A DNA stretch of 64,000 bases from an uncultured Lachnospiraceae bacterium (GTDB lineage Bacteria; Bacillota; Clostridia; Lachnospirales; Lachnospiraceae): assembly GCA_946558465.1 (NCBI GenBank), contig CAMNTM010000009.1, positions 1 through 64,000 of the forward strand, in the 5' to 3' direction. Under the pieces are notes generated by a model that did not search any database, was not told where the DNA came from, and saw nothing but the letters and a program-made list of their open reading frames with translations. A program made the translations under genes and the position numbers. Each line of letters begins with the position of its first letter. The first letter of the stretch is position 1. Positions 7,101-14,731 of the stretch are shown piece after piece.

Positions 7101-8501
7101 TTAAAAATCAATATCCTGGCTTACCTGCTTGGAAACCTTTAAGGTTCTGTACAGGGCGTGTCCGATCGTTCTCATTGCATGATCTGTCTGATGGAATACC
7201 TTAAGTCCCATCTTCGGAGCAGAACCCATAACCGTATTGGAACAGTCAGAGCAGTTGCCGATAATAATATACTCACACTTATCCTTCCTGAACTGGATAC
7301 TGTTTGCAGTCTGTCCCGGACAGTTTCCAGGCCTTAAACACTTAAGCGGCGCACCCGGTTTGTTCTCGATCGCCTGCTTACAGCGGCATACAGATACCAC
7401 ATTTCCGTTCATCTTAGAAGCAATCTCTCTCATACGCTCCTCACTGCCGCCGCATGCACATACCAAAATTCCAACTCTCGCTCCATGAAGGTCCGGGAAC
7501 TCCATCGTAACGATAATTCCGCCTGTCGTCTTTGTAATCGGCGCATCAAGCTCCGTAGATTTTCCTGTGAAAGCTCCGCCCATTATAATTTCTCCGTATA
7601 CTCCGTCGATCCCTCCGGCTCTTTCGATCAATTCCCCAACACTTGTACCTACCGGAACATCCATGAATACATGAGCCTCATTGCCTCCGTTCAGCTTACC
7701 GCGGACAGTTACGTTCTTAGTAATACACGGCCTCTTCTCATCAATCGCTTCTGCAATTCTCGCTGCTGTCTCAAGGTTTACGACAACGGACCTCGCTGCA
7801 GACGGAAGCTGCATCGTTGTAAGATTAACACCAAGACATTCTCTTACTACTGCACGCTCTTCACCCATCGGGTAGATATCCGGCATCAGATGCATGGAAA
7901 TCGCCGGCTCGCTTTTTAACGCTTCATTCAGAATCTTAACTGCCTTCTGATTCTTCTTCTTAATTGCGAATATAGCTTTCTCCGCCTTCGTCATCTCCAT
8001 ACAGTACTTCACACCACGGATTACCTTATCGCATTCTTCTTCAATCTGGCGGATATTGTGCTCCAGACCCGGCTCACACTCTGCTGCATTTATCAAAATA
8101 TATCCACAGTCCAGCTTAAAGTCTGCCGGAAGCTCCGGATTAATCTCCGGATCCAGCTCACCCATCTCTGTCTCCGCCAGGTTAATGCCCAGCTTCACTC
8201 CTGTCGGAAAACCTGCTCCTCCCATGCCGACAATCCCGGCAGCCTTTACCATATCAAGCTTTGACGCCCCTTCCGGCACATCAATCGGCACAAATTCATC
8301 CGGCTGCTCATCCGCAGGCTCGATAATAATCCGATCCTCCGTAATATCCGTCACTTTTCCGTACACACTTGAAAAAATATTTGCACCCAGACCCGTCGGA
8401 GCTGCGATTAATGTGCCTTTTTTTACTTCATCGCCGGCCTGAACAACTGCCCTGCATGGTGCTCCTACATGCTGGTGCAGCAAAATCTGTACATTTCCCA
8501 T
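7101..8501 (-). CDS. prdC: Proline reductase-associated electron transfer protein PrdC
   Basis: A 466-aa RnfC-like protein. An N-terminal biotinyl/lipoyl-like fold (residues 1-75) is followed by AAGIVGMGGAGFPTGVKL and NAAECEPGLEHN, the RnfC-type nucleotide/FMN motifs. The C-terminal half is Cys-rich: LVCACGGSEERM, CRCKQAIENKPGAPLKCLRPGNC and GNCSDCSNTV. The family is taken to pass electrons from NADH to proline reductase, linking it to the Rnf complex. Some clostridial PrdC proteins contain selenocysteine; this one has Cys at the candidate CACGG position and no in-frame UGA. It is transcribed toward prdA, with a 131-base gap holding a GC-rich hairpin. Confidence 0.9.
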   Translation of the reverse strand: MGNVQILLHQHVGAPCRAVVQAGDEVKKGTLIAAPTGLGANIFSSVYGKVTDITEDRIIIEPADEQPDEFVPIDVPEGASKLDMVKAAGIVGMGGAGFPTGVKLGINLAETEMGELDPEINPELPADFKLDCGYILINAAECEPGLEHNIRQIEEECDKVIRGVKYCMEMTKAEKAIFAIKKKNQKAVKILNEALKSEPAISMHLMPDIYPMGEERAVVRECLGVNLTTMQLPSAARSVVVNLETAARIAEAIDEKRPCITKNVTVRGKLNGGNEAHVFMDVPVGTSVGELIERAGGIDGVYGEIIMGGAFTGKSTELDAPITKTTGGIIVTMEFPDLHGARVGILVCACGGSEERMREIASKMNGNVVSVCRCKQAIENKPGAPLKCLRPGNCPGQTANSIQFRKDKCEYIIIGNCSDCSNTVMGSAPKMGLKVFHQTDHAMRTIGHALYRTLKVSKQVSQDIDF

Positions 8502-8579
8502 GACATTCTTCTCCTTTACATTTTTTTATAAGTAAAAAGTGAATCTTCTCGGTCCACCCACTTATTCACTTGCCCTATC

Positions 8580-8596
8580 TATATATTTTATCTATA
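8580..8596. promoter_or_regulatory. Candidate LysR-type operator upstream of prdC
   Basis: TATAT-ATTTTAT-CTATA, one mismatch from the TATAG-N7-CTATM consensus shared by five sites in this region. It lies 79 bases before the prdC start and carries the same ATTTTATCTATAA core as the prdF site. Confidence 0.45.
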
Positions 8597-8631
8597 AATT
8601 ATAGAAAAAAGTCCTAAAAACCTCTTCTTTT

Positions 8632-8729
8632 TGGCGAGGGCATGTGGGAATCGAACCCACCCGGGACGCTCCTAACGCCCCACACTGGTTTTGAAGACCA
8701 GGAGGCACACCAGTCACCCATCTACCCCC
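8632..8729 (-). tRNA. selC: tRNA-Sec (anticodon UCA)
   Basis: A 98-base tRNA with encoded CCA (8632-8634). The anticodon arm is CTGGT-CTTCAAA-ACCAG, giving anticodon TCA. The T arm is GGTGGGTTCGATTCCCACC-like, there is a long extra arm (GTGTGGGGCGTTAGGAGCGTCC), and the acceptor begins GGGGGTAG. The length, long variable arm and UCA anticodon identify tRNA-Sec. It lies between prdC and prdF, within a cluster holding two UGA-containing genes. Confidence 0.95.
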
Positions 8730-8816
8730 ATATTCAGCTTTTACGCGTTATAACAGTATCATATTTTTTATTTTATTTCAACTGTTTTCCGGTATTTTTA
8801 TAATATCAAAAAAACG

Positions 8817-8845
8817 TTGACTTTTCAAGGCTTTTCGTCCATAAT
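8817..8845 (+). promoter_or_regulatory. Promoter for prdF, TTGACT-N17-CATAAT
   Basis: -35 TTGACT (8817-8822) and -10 CATAAT (8840-8845) with a 17-base spacer. It predicts a prdF leader of about 175 bases containing the two inverted repeats listed next. Confidence 0.55.
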
Positions 8846-8869
8846 GATAGTAAGTTAACTGAACGAAAT

Positions 8870-8910
8870 ACTAGAACGTAGTCTAATTGTTAATTTCCTG
8901 TCGTTCTAGT
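8870..8910. promoter_or_regulatory. Inverted repeat ACTAGAACG / CGTTCTAGT
   Basis: Perfect 9-base arms at 8870-8878 and 8902-8910 with a 23-base spacer, in the prdF leader region. The arm-to-arm distance is 32 bases, about three helical turns, which suits a dimer-of-dimers regulator. An RNA hairpin is also possible. There is no known match. Confidence 0.5.
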
Positions 8911-8979
8911 CTGTACTTTCTTCAGTTTCCGGACAGAAGGTGCCGTGAATTTATCCATTTCCGGCATTGCAAAAAGACT

Positions 8980-8996
8980 TATAGATTTTATCTATA
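8980..8996. promoter_or_regulatory. Candidate LysR-type operator upstream of prdF
   Basis: TATAG-ATTTTAT-CTATA, the most perfect of the five boxes. It is embedded in a 21-base palindrome (8978-8998) ending 28 bases before the prdF start. It fits the T-N11-A core of LysR-type operators. In RNA it could also form a 9-bp hairpin. Confidence 0.5.
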
Positions 8997-9026
8997 AGAA
9001 ACAAATAATCCAGGAGGTAACAAGAT

Positions 9027-10061
9027 ATGAAATTAGAAGCAAAAGTTAATTTTGACCGCTTCGAAGGTGCTCTGCAGGTAGTAGACTCTCATACTGTAGG
9101 AGAATTCTGCCGAATCGTTATCGGCGGATTTCCTGAGCCAGAAGGAAACACCATGATTGAAAAGAAAAAATGGATGGAGGAAAATTACGACCATGTCCGT
9201 ACTGCTCTTATGTTTGAACCCAGAGGACACCACGATATGTTCGGCGCTTTCCTCTGTGAGCCGGTGAATCCGGAGGCACAGTTCGGAGTTATGTTTATGG
9301 ACACAGGCGGATACCTGAATATGTGCGGACACTGTACTATCGGCGCTGTTACAGTTGCAGTTGAAGCAGGCCTGGTTGAATCTCATGAGGGCGAGAATGA
9401 AGTTATACTTGAGGCTCCGGCAGGACTTATCCGCACAACAGCCGTTGTAAAGAACGGAAAGGTTGAGAGTGTTACACTTACAAATGTACCTGCATTTGTT
9501 TACAAAGAAAACCAGAAGGTGACCATCGACGGAAAAGAAATCGAATTCACCATTTCCTTCGGCGGAAGTTTCTTTGCTCTTGTTGACACAACAAAGCTTG
9601 ATATTGGGGAAATTAATGCTAAGACAGTGCCGGAATATACGAAGCTTGGTATGAAGATGTTAGATATTATCAATAAAGAAATTCCGGTTAAACATCCGCT
9701 TCTTGACATCACAAGCGTCGATTTGGTTGAGTTCTACGGCCCGACACCGAATCCGGATAAGGCAACTATGAGAAATGTAGTTATCTTCGGCGATGCTATG
9801 GCTGACCGTTCTCCTTGTGGAACCGGCACAAGCGCTAAGCTGGCTACTCTGCATCATTGGGGCGAGATTAAAGTAGGCGAGGAATTTATCTACGAAAGCT
9901 TTATCGGTTCTCTCTTCAAAGGCGTTATCAAAGAAACAACAAAGGTTGAGGATTTTGATGCAGTCATCCCTATGATTACAGGAAGCTGCTATCTGACCGG
10001 TGTTGCTACATACTTAATTGACCCAGAAGATCCATTAAAATATGGTTTCCAGGTAGGTTAA
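9027..10061 (+). CDS. prdF: Proline racemase PrdF
   Basis: A 344-aa PLP-independent racemase. It has the two catalytic cysteine motifs, MCGHCTIGA (about residues 98-106) and DRSPCGTGTSA (about 256-266), plus VDSHTVGEFCRIV at the N-terminus. It interconverts L- and D-proline, supplying D-proline to PrdA/PrdB. Hydroxyproline epimerases share the family; the prd context supports proline. ATG 9027 is preceded by a perfect AGGAGGT. It is divergent from prdC across tRNA-Sec, with its own promoter and a terminator after it. Confidence 0.92.
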   Translation: MKLEAKVNFDRFEGALQVVDSHTVGEFCRIVIGGFPEPEGNTMIEKKKWMEENYDHVRTALMFEPRGHHDMFGAFLCEPVNPEAQFGVMFMDTGGYLNMCGHCTIGAVTVAVEAGLVESHEGENEVILEAPAGLIRTTAVVKNGKVESVTLTNVPAFVYKENQKVTIDGKEIEFTISFGGSFFALVDTTKLDIGEINAKTVPEYTKLGMKMLDIINKEIPVKHPLLDITSVDLVEFYGPTPNPDKATMRNVVIFGDAMADRSPCGTGTSAKLATLHHWGEIKVGEEFIYESFIGSLFKGVIKETTKVEDFDAVIPMITGSCYLTGVATYLIDPEDPLKYGFQVG

Positions 10062-10100
10062 TTTTTATCGGGGTTGAAATTAACTCTACACATAGTTATA

Positions 10101-10138
10101 ATAGAAGCGGATTCATAACAATCCGCTTCTATTTCTAT
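10101..10138 (+). terminator. Rho-independent terminator after prdF
   Basis: 13-bp arms ATAGAAGCGGATT (10101-10113) and AATCCGCTTCTAT (10120-10132) with a CATAAC loop, followed by TTCTAT. It lies 40 bases after the prdF stop. Confidence 0.8.
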
Positions 10139-10223
10139 ATTACTTACAACAATATACTTCCCGCGGACAAACTTGCTATATCCGCTGAGAGTACTGCGCG
10201 CAATCAGGAAAGGAATGATAGTG

Positions 10224-10811
10224 ATGCCGCGAAAACGACGTTCCACAAAAAGCCGCATTATTAAAGCAGCATGGAATCTATTTTATAAGAACGGCTATGA
10301 CGAGACGACGGTAGAGGATATTATCGCTGCCTCAAAGACATCAAAAGGCACCTTTTATCACTATTTTAAAGGAAAAGAAGCTCTCCTTAATTCCCTGTCC
10401 AGCCTTTTTGACGAGAAATATGAAGAACTCGCCGCTGTTATTGATCCCGCCCTTCCAGCCTATGATAAGCTTTTGTTTTTGAACCATGAGCTTTTTTATA
10501 TGATTGAGACAAGCGTTGACATCAACCTGCTTGCTTCTCTCTACTCTTCACAGCTCGTCACAAAAGATAAAAAATCTCTGTCGGATAAGAAGCGGTTTTA
10601 TTTTAAATGGGTTACAGAAATTCTGCAGGACGGCCTAAAATCCGGAGAATTCAAGGATACCAGTACTGCTGAAGAGCTGATGAATCTTTATGCTATGTAC
10701 GAGAGGGCTCTGCTCTACGACTGGGCTTTATTCAAGGGGAAATTTTCACTTTCTGAATATAGTGACAAGCTGCTCCCCCACCTATTAGATACATTTGTTG
10801 AAGGAGTATAA
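10224..10811 (+). CDS. TetR/AcrR-family transcriptional regulator
   Basis: About 195 aa with an N-terminal TetR helix-turn-helix: IIKAAWNLFYKNGYDETTVEDIIAASKTSKGTFYHYFKGKEALL in segments, where the TVEDIIAASKTSKGTFYHYF stretch is the recognition unit. The C-terminal ligand domain is not assignable. ATG 10224 is chosen since AGGAAAGGA ends 9 bases before it; an ATG at 10215 overlaps that site. It sits between prdF and the convergent selenium operon. No PrdR-type sigma-54 activator is present in the window, so this protein is a possible local regulator, but a target cannot be shown. Confidence 0.8.
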   Translation: MPRKRRSTKSRIIKAAWNLFYKNGYDETTVEDIIAASKTSKGTFYHYFKGKEALLNSLSSLFDEKYEELAAVIDPALPAYDKLLFLNHELFYMIETSVDINLLASLYSSQLVTKDKKSLSDKKRFYFKWVTEILQDGLKSGEFKDTSTAEELMNLYAMYERALLYDWALFKGKFSLSEYSDKLLPHLLDTFVEGV

Positions 10812-10836
10812 GCATTTATGGATATTGGCGGACCTT

Positions 10837-10879
10837 AAAAGACAGGCAGCGCTTTCTTAGGAAACGTACCTGTCTTTTT
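10837..10879. terminator. Terminator shared by the TetR gene and the selenium operon
   Basis: AAAAGACAGG (10837-10846) pairs with CCTGTCTTTT (10869-10878), with A and T runs on opposite ends, between the converging TetR and DUF3343 genes. It could terminate both strands. Confidence 0.75.
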
Positions 10880-10890
10880 CATGCGTTCTA

Positions 10891-11127
10891 TCAAACCATG
10901 CACTCGTGCATCTCCTCTTCCTCAATGCCTGCCCTTTTCATCATTTCACTAATTTCCTCTCTGTCTGAAAGGTCTGCACACCAAGAAAGACCACAGCCTG
11001 CTGATATAGCTCTCGGAACCGGAATAATACGTCCGGGTGTCTGATTTTCCTTACATGCTTTTTCCATCGCCATCGCATCCGCTGTCGTATGAAATGTTAT
11101 CACCAATTTTAGTTCTTTTTTCCGCAT
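10891..11127 (-). CDS. DUF3343 putative Se/S carrier protein
   Basis: 78 aa with VITFHTTADAMAMEKACKE, then PGRIIPVPRAISAGCGLSWCADL, the diagnostic DUF3343 motif with two cysteines (GCGLSWC). The family is described as a putative Se/S carrier and usually sits with yedE, yedF or selD. It starts 2 bases after the TusA-like gene, so the two are translationally linked. It probably takes persulfide or perselenide from the neighbouring desulfurase or TusA-like protein. That hand-off is inference. It is the last gene of the operon. Confidence 0.85.
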   Translation of the reverse strand: MRKKELKLVITFHTTADAMAMEKACKENQTPGRIIPVPRAISAGCGLSWCADLSDREEISEMMKRAGIEEEEMHECMV

Positions 11128-11129
11128 AA

Positions 11130-11333
11130 TTATTCAATCACCACTTCGAAATATCCATCCTTCTCCGAAGAAACCGCTGTTTTTCCACGGTCCTTAGCAA
11201 ATTTTTCCACATTCATCTTCTGGTGCGGCTCTGTAACCAATATCTTTACAGCTCCGTCGGCGTCTTTCAGCGCATCTGCTGTCAGCATGAGCGGCTCCGG
11301 ACAGGAAAGACCTCTCGCATCTACTTCCTTCAT
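11130..11333 (-). CDS. TusA/YeeD-like sulfurtransferase (selenium carrier)
   Basis: 67 aa, a complete TusA-type fold: VDARGLSCPEPLMLTADAL gives the CPxP active-site motif near residue 11, followed by KILVTEP and FAKDRGKTAVSSEKDGYFEVVIE. TusA proteins accept sulfane sulfur from a cysteine desulfurase. Pairing with YedE is typical of the YeeE/YedE-TusA uptake modules, so this copy likely handles selenium entering through YedE. It lies 61 bases after yedE and 2 bases before the DUF3343 gene. Confidence 0.88.
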   Translation of the reverse strand: MKEVDARGLSCPEPLMLTADALKDADGAVKILVTEPHQKMNVEKFAKDRGKTAVSSEKDGYFEVVIE

Positions 11334-11394
11334 ATTTTTACCTTCTTTCTTAGAATACTATGTGTACAATAATATTTCAACCATTATGCTATTT

Positions 11395-12489
11395 TTATTT
11401 TTCTTCACGCTTATGGGTAAAAGCAATGATGAAACATACTACAATACAGATAATACAAGCTGCCTTCCCATTTAACGGAACGGCGCCGGCTACGATTTCT
11501 TTTGTCTCTGCGTTCACTGCAGTTCCGCTTGCAGCCAGTCCGAAATTATGACAGAGTGCCGCTCCGAAAAACATACCCATAACTGTCACTGCTGAATCCG
11601 AAGAACCCTGACCGGCCAGAATTAACTGACGAAGCGGACAGCCTCCTGCTAAAACTGCTGCAAATCCAACTGCATACATACCCAATATATTCCAGAGATG
11701 CTCTGAGTGAGCAATAATTCCCGGCGTATTGAAGCCAGGTACAAAACGTGCTGTCGCAATATTAAAAATCAACATAACAACAAACAATCCTGCGATTACG
11801 CTAAACAAATCGAAATTCTTCATCAGTATAACATCACGCATGCTTCCTGCAAAACACATTCTGGATTTCTGGGCAAATGCACCGAATACAAGTCCTCCTA
11901 TCAGTGAAATTATAACCGGAGCATGAAGACTTCCCGGTCCTGCCTCACTCGCCTTTAGCAAGGATGTGCCAAGAGCAAGTATGAGAATACCCGCCATAAT
12001 TACCGGCAGTACTGCTCCACTTGCCTTATTTGTTACATGTGCTCTTCCAAGGCTGAAGCCCTTCTTAAGTGCAAACACACCGGTTGCCACGCCAAGAATA
12101 AATCCTATCAGCGCTACCCATGCATTAAAATCACCTGCTGACATACGGATAATCATACGAAGCGGACAGCCCAGGAATACCAGTGAGCCAATCATAATGA
12201 TCATACCCAGCACGAAACGAGTCATCGTCGATGAACCTGCCGTAGAGCGGTATTCCTTTGTTTCCACAGAGATGATAAATGCGCCTAACACCAGACCGAT
12301 AACCTCTGGTCTTGCATACTGTACCACCTCTGCCTGATGCATTCCGAGAGCTCCTGCTGTATCACGGATAAAGCAGGCAATACAAAATGCCATATTAGCC
12401 GGGTTGCCGAAATATGCAAGACATGCCGCTACAAGCCCGCACACTGCACCCGCTAACACTAATTTTTTCTTTGAATCTGATAAATTCAT
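11395..12489 (-). CDS. yedE: YedE selenium transporter
   Basis: A 364-aa multi-pass membrane protein of the YeeE/YedE family. Duplicated Cys-Pro signatures are visible: FLGCPLRMIIRM near residue 113 and LAGGCPLRQLILAGQG near 300, plus NMAFCIACFIRD and KSRMCFAGSMRDV. These cysteines are thought to relay thiosulfate or selenium species. In a sel/yedF context the family is annotated as the selenium transporter. ATG 12489 has AAAGGAGG upstream; an earlier in-frame start is unneeded. It follows the desulfurase gene by 67 bases and precedes tusA. Confidence 0.9.
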   Translation of the reverse strand: MNLSDSKKKLVLAGAVCGLVAACLAYFGNPANMAFCIACFIRDTAGALGMHQAEVVQYARPEVIGLVLGAFIISVETKEYRSTAGSSTMTRFVLGMIIMIGSLVFLGCPLRMIIRMSAGDFNAWVALIGFILGVATGVFALKKGFSLGRAHVTNKASGAVLPVIMAGILILALGTSLLKASEAGPGSLHAPVIISLIGGLVFGAFAQKSRMCFAGSMRDVILMKNFDLFSVIAGLFVVMLIFNIATARFVPGFNTPGIIAHSEHLWNILGMYAVGFAAVLAGGCPLRQLILAGQGSSDSAVTVMGMFFGAALCHNFGLAASGTAVNAETKEIVAGAVPLNGKAACIICIVVCFIIAFTHKREEK

Positions 12490-12556
12490 GTGAACTCCTC
12501 CTTTGTTCTCTCTCATTCCAATCAGCTGCTCAGACCATTTCCGCAGGATATTCCGG

Positions 12557-13693
12557 TTAGTCTGATGCTAATTCGCGGATAGCAAGAATTGCCTTATCCA
12601 CCTCTTCTTCTGTGTTGTAGTGTGAAAAGCTGAATCTCACAGCTCCCTGCTCCACTGTCCCAAGCGCCTCATGCATAAGCGGTGCACAATGCCCTCCCGG
12701 TCTTGTGGAAATTCCATATTCTGTAAGAAGCTCATCACTCACTTCTGAAGAATCATAATCACCAATATTAAGCGTCACAATCGCGCAGCGCTCCCATGTA
12801 CGGAAATCCCCGTATATTTTCACACCAGGGATGTCTCTTACACCTTCGTAAAATCTCCTCATGAGGCTCTGTTCCTTTTCTCGTATTTTATCCTGTCCGG
12901 CCTCTTGTATATAATCAACTGCCGCTCCAAGTCCGGCAATTCCGTGTCCATTAAGTGTCCCTGCCTCCAGCGCTGTAGGCATCTCTGCCGGATGCGTTCT
13001 GCTGTAGGTCTGTACACCGCTTCCACCGCTTTTTAACGGCCGGACGGAAAGTCCCTCCCGTACATAGATACCACCCACTCCCTGTGGTCCCAAAAGCCCC
13101 TTATGCCCGGTGAAACACAGCACATCCACATGCATTTTCTGTACATCAATCGGAAATACTCCTGCTGTCTGCGACGCATCTACTACAAATAAAAGCCCCT
13201 TTCTCAAAGCAAGCTCTCCCACTTTGGAAATATCTATATAATTACCTGTCAGATTGGAACCGTTAGTACAGACAATCATCTTTGTCTCCGGTATCACTGC
13301 CTCATCCATGTCCTTCAAATCAAAAGTACCTTTTTCATCGCTTTTGATTATGGTAAGCTTCACACCCTTTTTCTCCATCTCGTACAAAGGGCGGAGAACT
13401 GAGTTATGCTCCAGCATAGTCGTGATCACATGATCTCCCGGCTTTAACAGACCTTTTATGGCAATATTCAGACTTTCCGTTGAATTATTCGTAAATGCAA
13501 TCTGCTTTGGGCTCTCAGCTCCAAACAGTCTGCACAGCTTGTCCCTTGTATTATAAATCACTCTGGATGCACTTAACGACGCTTCATTTGCTCCCCGTCC
13601 CGCATTTCCCATTGAGCCCATAGCGGCAATTACTGCGTCAATAACGGCCTGTGGCTTGTGCATCGTAGTCGCGGCATTATCCATATATATCAT
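12557..13693 (-). CDS. Cysteine desulfurase family protein (SufS/Csd-like)
   Basis: 378 aa, PLP-dependent class V aminotransferase fold. MDNAATTMHKPQAV at the N-terminus, VDASQTAGVFPIDV, the PLP lysine in FTGHKGLLGPQG, and the active-site cysteine in STRPGGHCAPLMHEALGT. It abstracts S or Se from cysteine or selenocysteine. The placement between lysR and yedE points to Se mobilisation for SelD. ATG 13693 is chosen because GTGGAGGAAA lies just upstream; a GTG at 13708 overlaps this site. The 117-base gap to lysR carries a strong hairpin and a candidate operator box. Confidence 0.88.
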   Translation of the reverse strand: MIYMDNAATTMHKPQAVIDAVIAAMGSMGNAGRGANEASLSASRVIYNTRDKLCRLFGAESPKQIAFTNNSTESLNIAIKGLLKPGDHVITTMLEHNSVLRPLYEMEKKGVKLTIIKSDEKGTFDLKDMDEAVIPETKMIVCTNGSNLTGNYIDISKVGELALRKGLLFVVDASQTAGVFPIDVQKMHVDVLCFTGHKGLLGPQGVGGIYVREGLSVRPLKSGGSGVQTYSRTHPAEMPTALEAGTLNGHGIAGLGAAVDYIQEAGQDKIREKEQSLMRRFYEGVRDIPGVKIYGDFRTWERCAIVTLNIGDYDSSEVSDELLTEYGISTRPGGHCAPLMHEALGTVEQGAVRFSFSHYNTEEEVDKAILAIRELASD

Positions 13694-13779
13694 AATTTTT
13701 TCCTCCACTTATATCCAAATACTTCTATTATCTAGTATAATCTTCCAGACTGCTTTCGTCTAATTGAATTATCGAATAG

Positions 13780-13818
13780 GGGCCGCCGGTTATAGATAAA
13801 TTCTATAATCAGCAGCCC
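13780..13818 (-). promoter_or_regulatory. Long hairpin containing a candidate LysR operator, upstream of csd
   Basis: On the minus strand a 39-base element folds into a 17-bp stem with one mismatch and a 5-base loop (GGGCTGCTG... against ...CGGCGGCCC). Its centre is the box TATAG-ATAAATT-CTATA (13791-13807). No T run follows on the minus strand, so it is not a plain terminator for lysR. On the plus strand a T-rich run does follow. It lies 86 bases before the csd start. Confidence 0.5.
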
Positions 13819-13825
13819 TTCTCTT

Positions 13826-14731
13826 TTATATCTCATATATTTCCTTTACAATCTTTATAAACCTCTCTGCTGAACGTGACAGCTGATAATTCTTATTATA
13901 TACAAGATTGATATCCCTGCCCTTATCTGCCTTCGGAATCGGAAAGGTAAGAAAATGCCCCTCTGCTTCTTCCTCCTCGGCTGCAAGCTTGGATAAAACT
14001 GTGATTCCCATTCCTTGTCTGACAGAACGCTTAATCGTTTCCTGATTCTCAATACTGGCGATAATATCCAGTTCCGCCATCTCTATCCCGGCATCCTTTA
14101 ACTGCTTCTCTGCTTCCTTGCGGGTTCCCGATCCTTCCTCTCTTAAAATCAAGTGCTCATTTTTGATCCAGCTTAAATCCTCCGGCTGTGTTTCCTTAAT
14201 GTTTCTGTATTTTTCTGTATTAGGTACAATCACCGCAAGCTCATCTTTGTAAAATGGAATATACCTGCAGTGCTTTTTCTCCAGCACGGTACCGGTAAAT
14301 CCTACATCTGCCATATGATCGACAATCTGCATGACTACTCTGCTGCTGTCGGTTTCCATAATCTTAAGCTGTTCATCCGGATATCTTTCACTAAACTTAA
14401 GGAGTACTTTTGGAAGCAGATACTGCGCCGGAATAGTAGAGGCGGCAATGGTAATGCAGTGTCTTCCTCCCTCCTCCCTGGCGCCGAAGCGTTCCTCAAT
14501 CTTTTTTTCCAGCTCTACCATCTGTTTTGCATGTCTGTACAGGTCTTTTCCGTCCTCCGACAGACTCACTTCCTTTGTATTCCTTATAAAAAGTCTTGCA
14601 TTCAATTCTTTTTCCAGCGAAGCCACATGTGCGCTGATTGTAGGCTGCGTCAAAAACAGCTCCTTTGCCGCCTTTGAAAAGCTGCCGCCTTCCGCAACCT
14701 GCACAAATGCTTCTAATTGCTTTAAATTCAT
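13826..14731 (-). CDS. LysR-family regulator, selenium-metabolism type
   Basis: 301 aa. N-terminal winged [46 protein letters not shown]. The C-terminal periplasmic-binding-like effector domain spans about residues 90-295. It matches the LysR subtype found next to sel genes. Its ATG overlaps the selB stop (TGATG), so it is made with the Sec machinery. Five TATAG-N7-CTATM boxes near prd and sel genes, with a T-N11-A core, are its candidate targets, including one 19 bases after its own stop and before csd. The ligand is unknown; a selenium or sulfur metabolite is a reasonable guess. Confidence 0.85.
   Translation of the reverse strand: MNLKQLEAFVQVAEGGSFSKAAKELFLTQPTISAHVASLEKELNARLFIRNTKEVSLSEDGKDLYRHAKQMVELEKKIEERFGAREEGGRHCITIAASTIPAQYLLPKVLLKFSERYPDEQLKIMETDSSRVVMQIVDHMADVGFTGTVLEKKHCRYIPFYKDELAVIVPNTEKYRNIKETQPEDLSWIKNEHLILREEGSGTRKEAEKQLKDAGIEMAELDIIASIENQETIKRSVRQGMGITVLSKLAAEEEEAEGHFLTFPIPKADKGRDINLVYNKNYQLSRSAERFIKIVKEIYEI

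Noticed and set aside
8730-8800. Promoter for tRNA-Sec on the minus strand (TTGAAA near 8780)
   Set aside because: No acceptable -10 at 16-18 bases; read-through from another promoter is possible but not shown.
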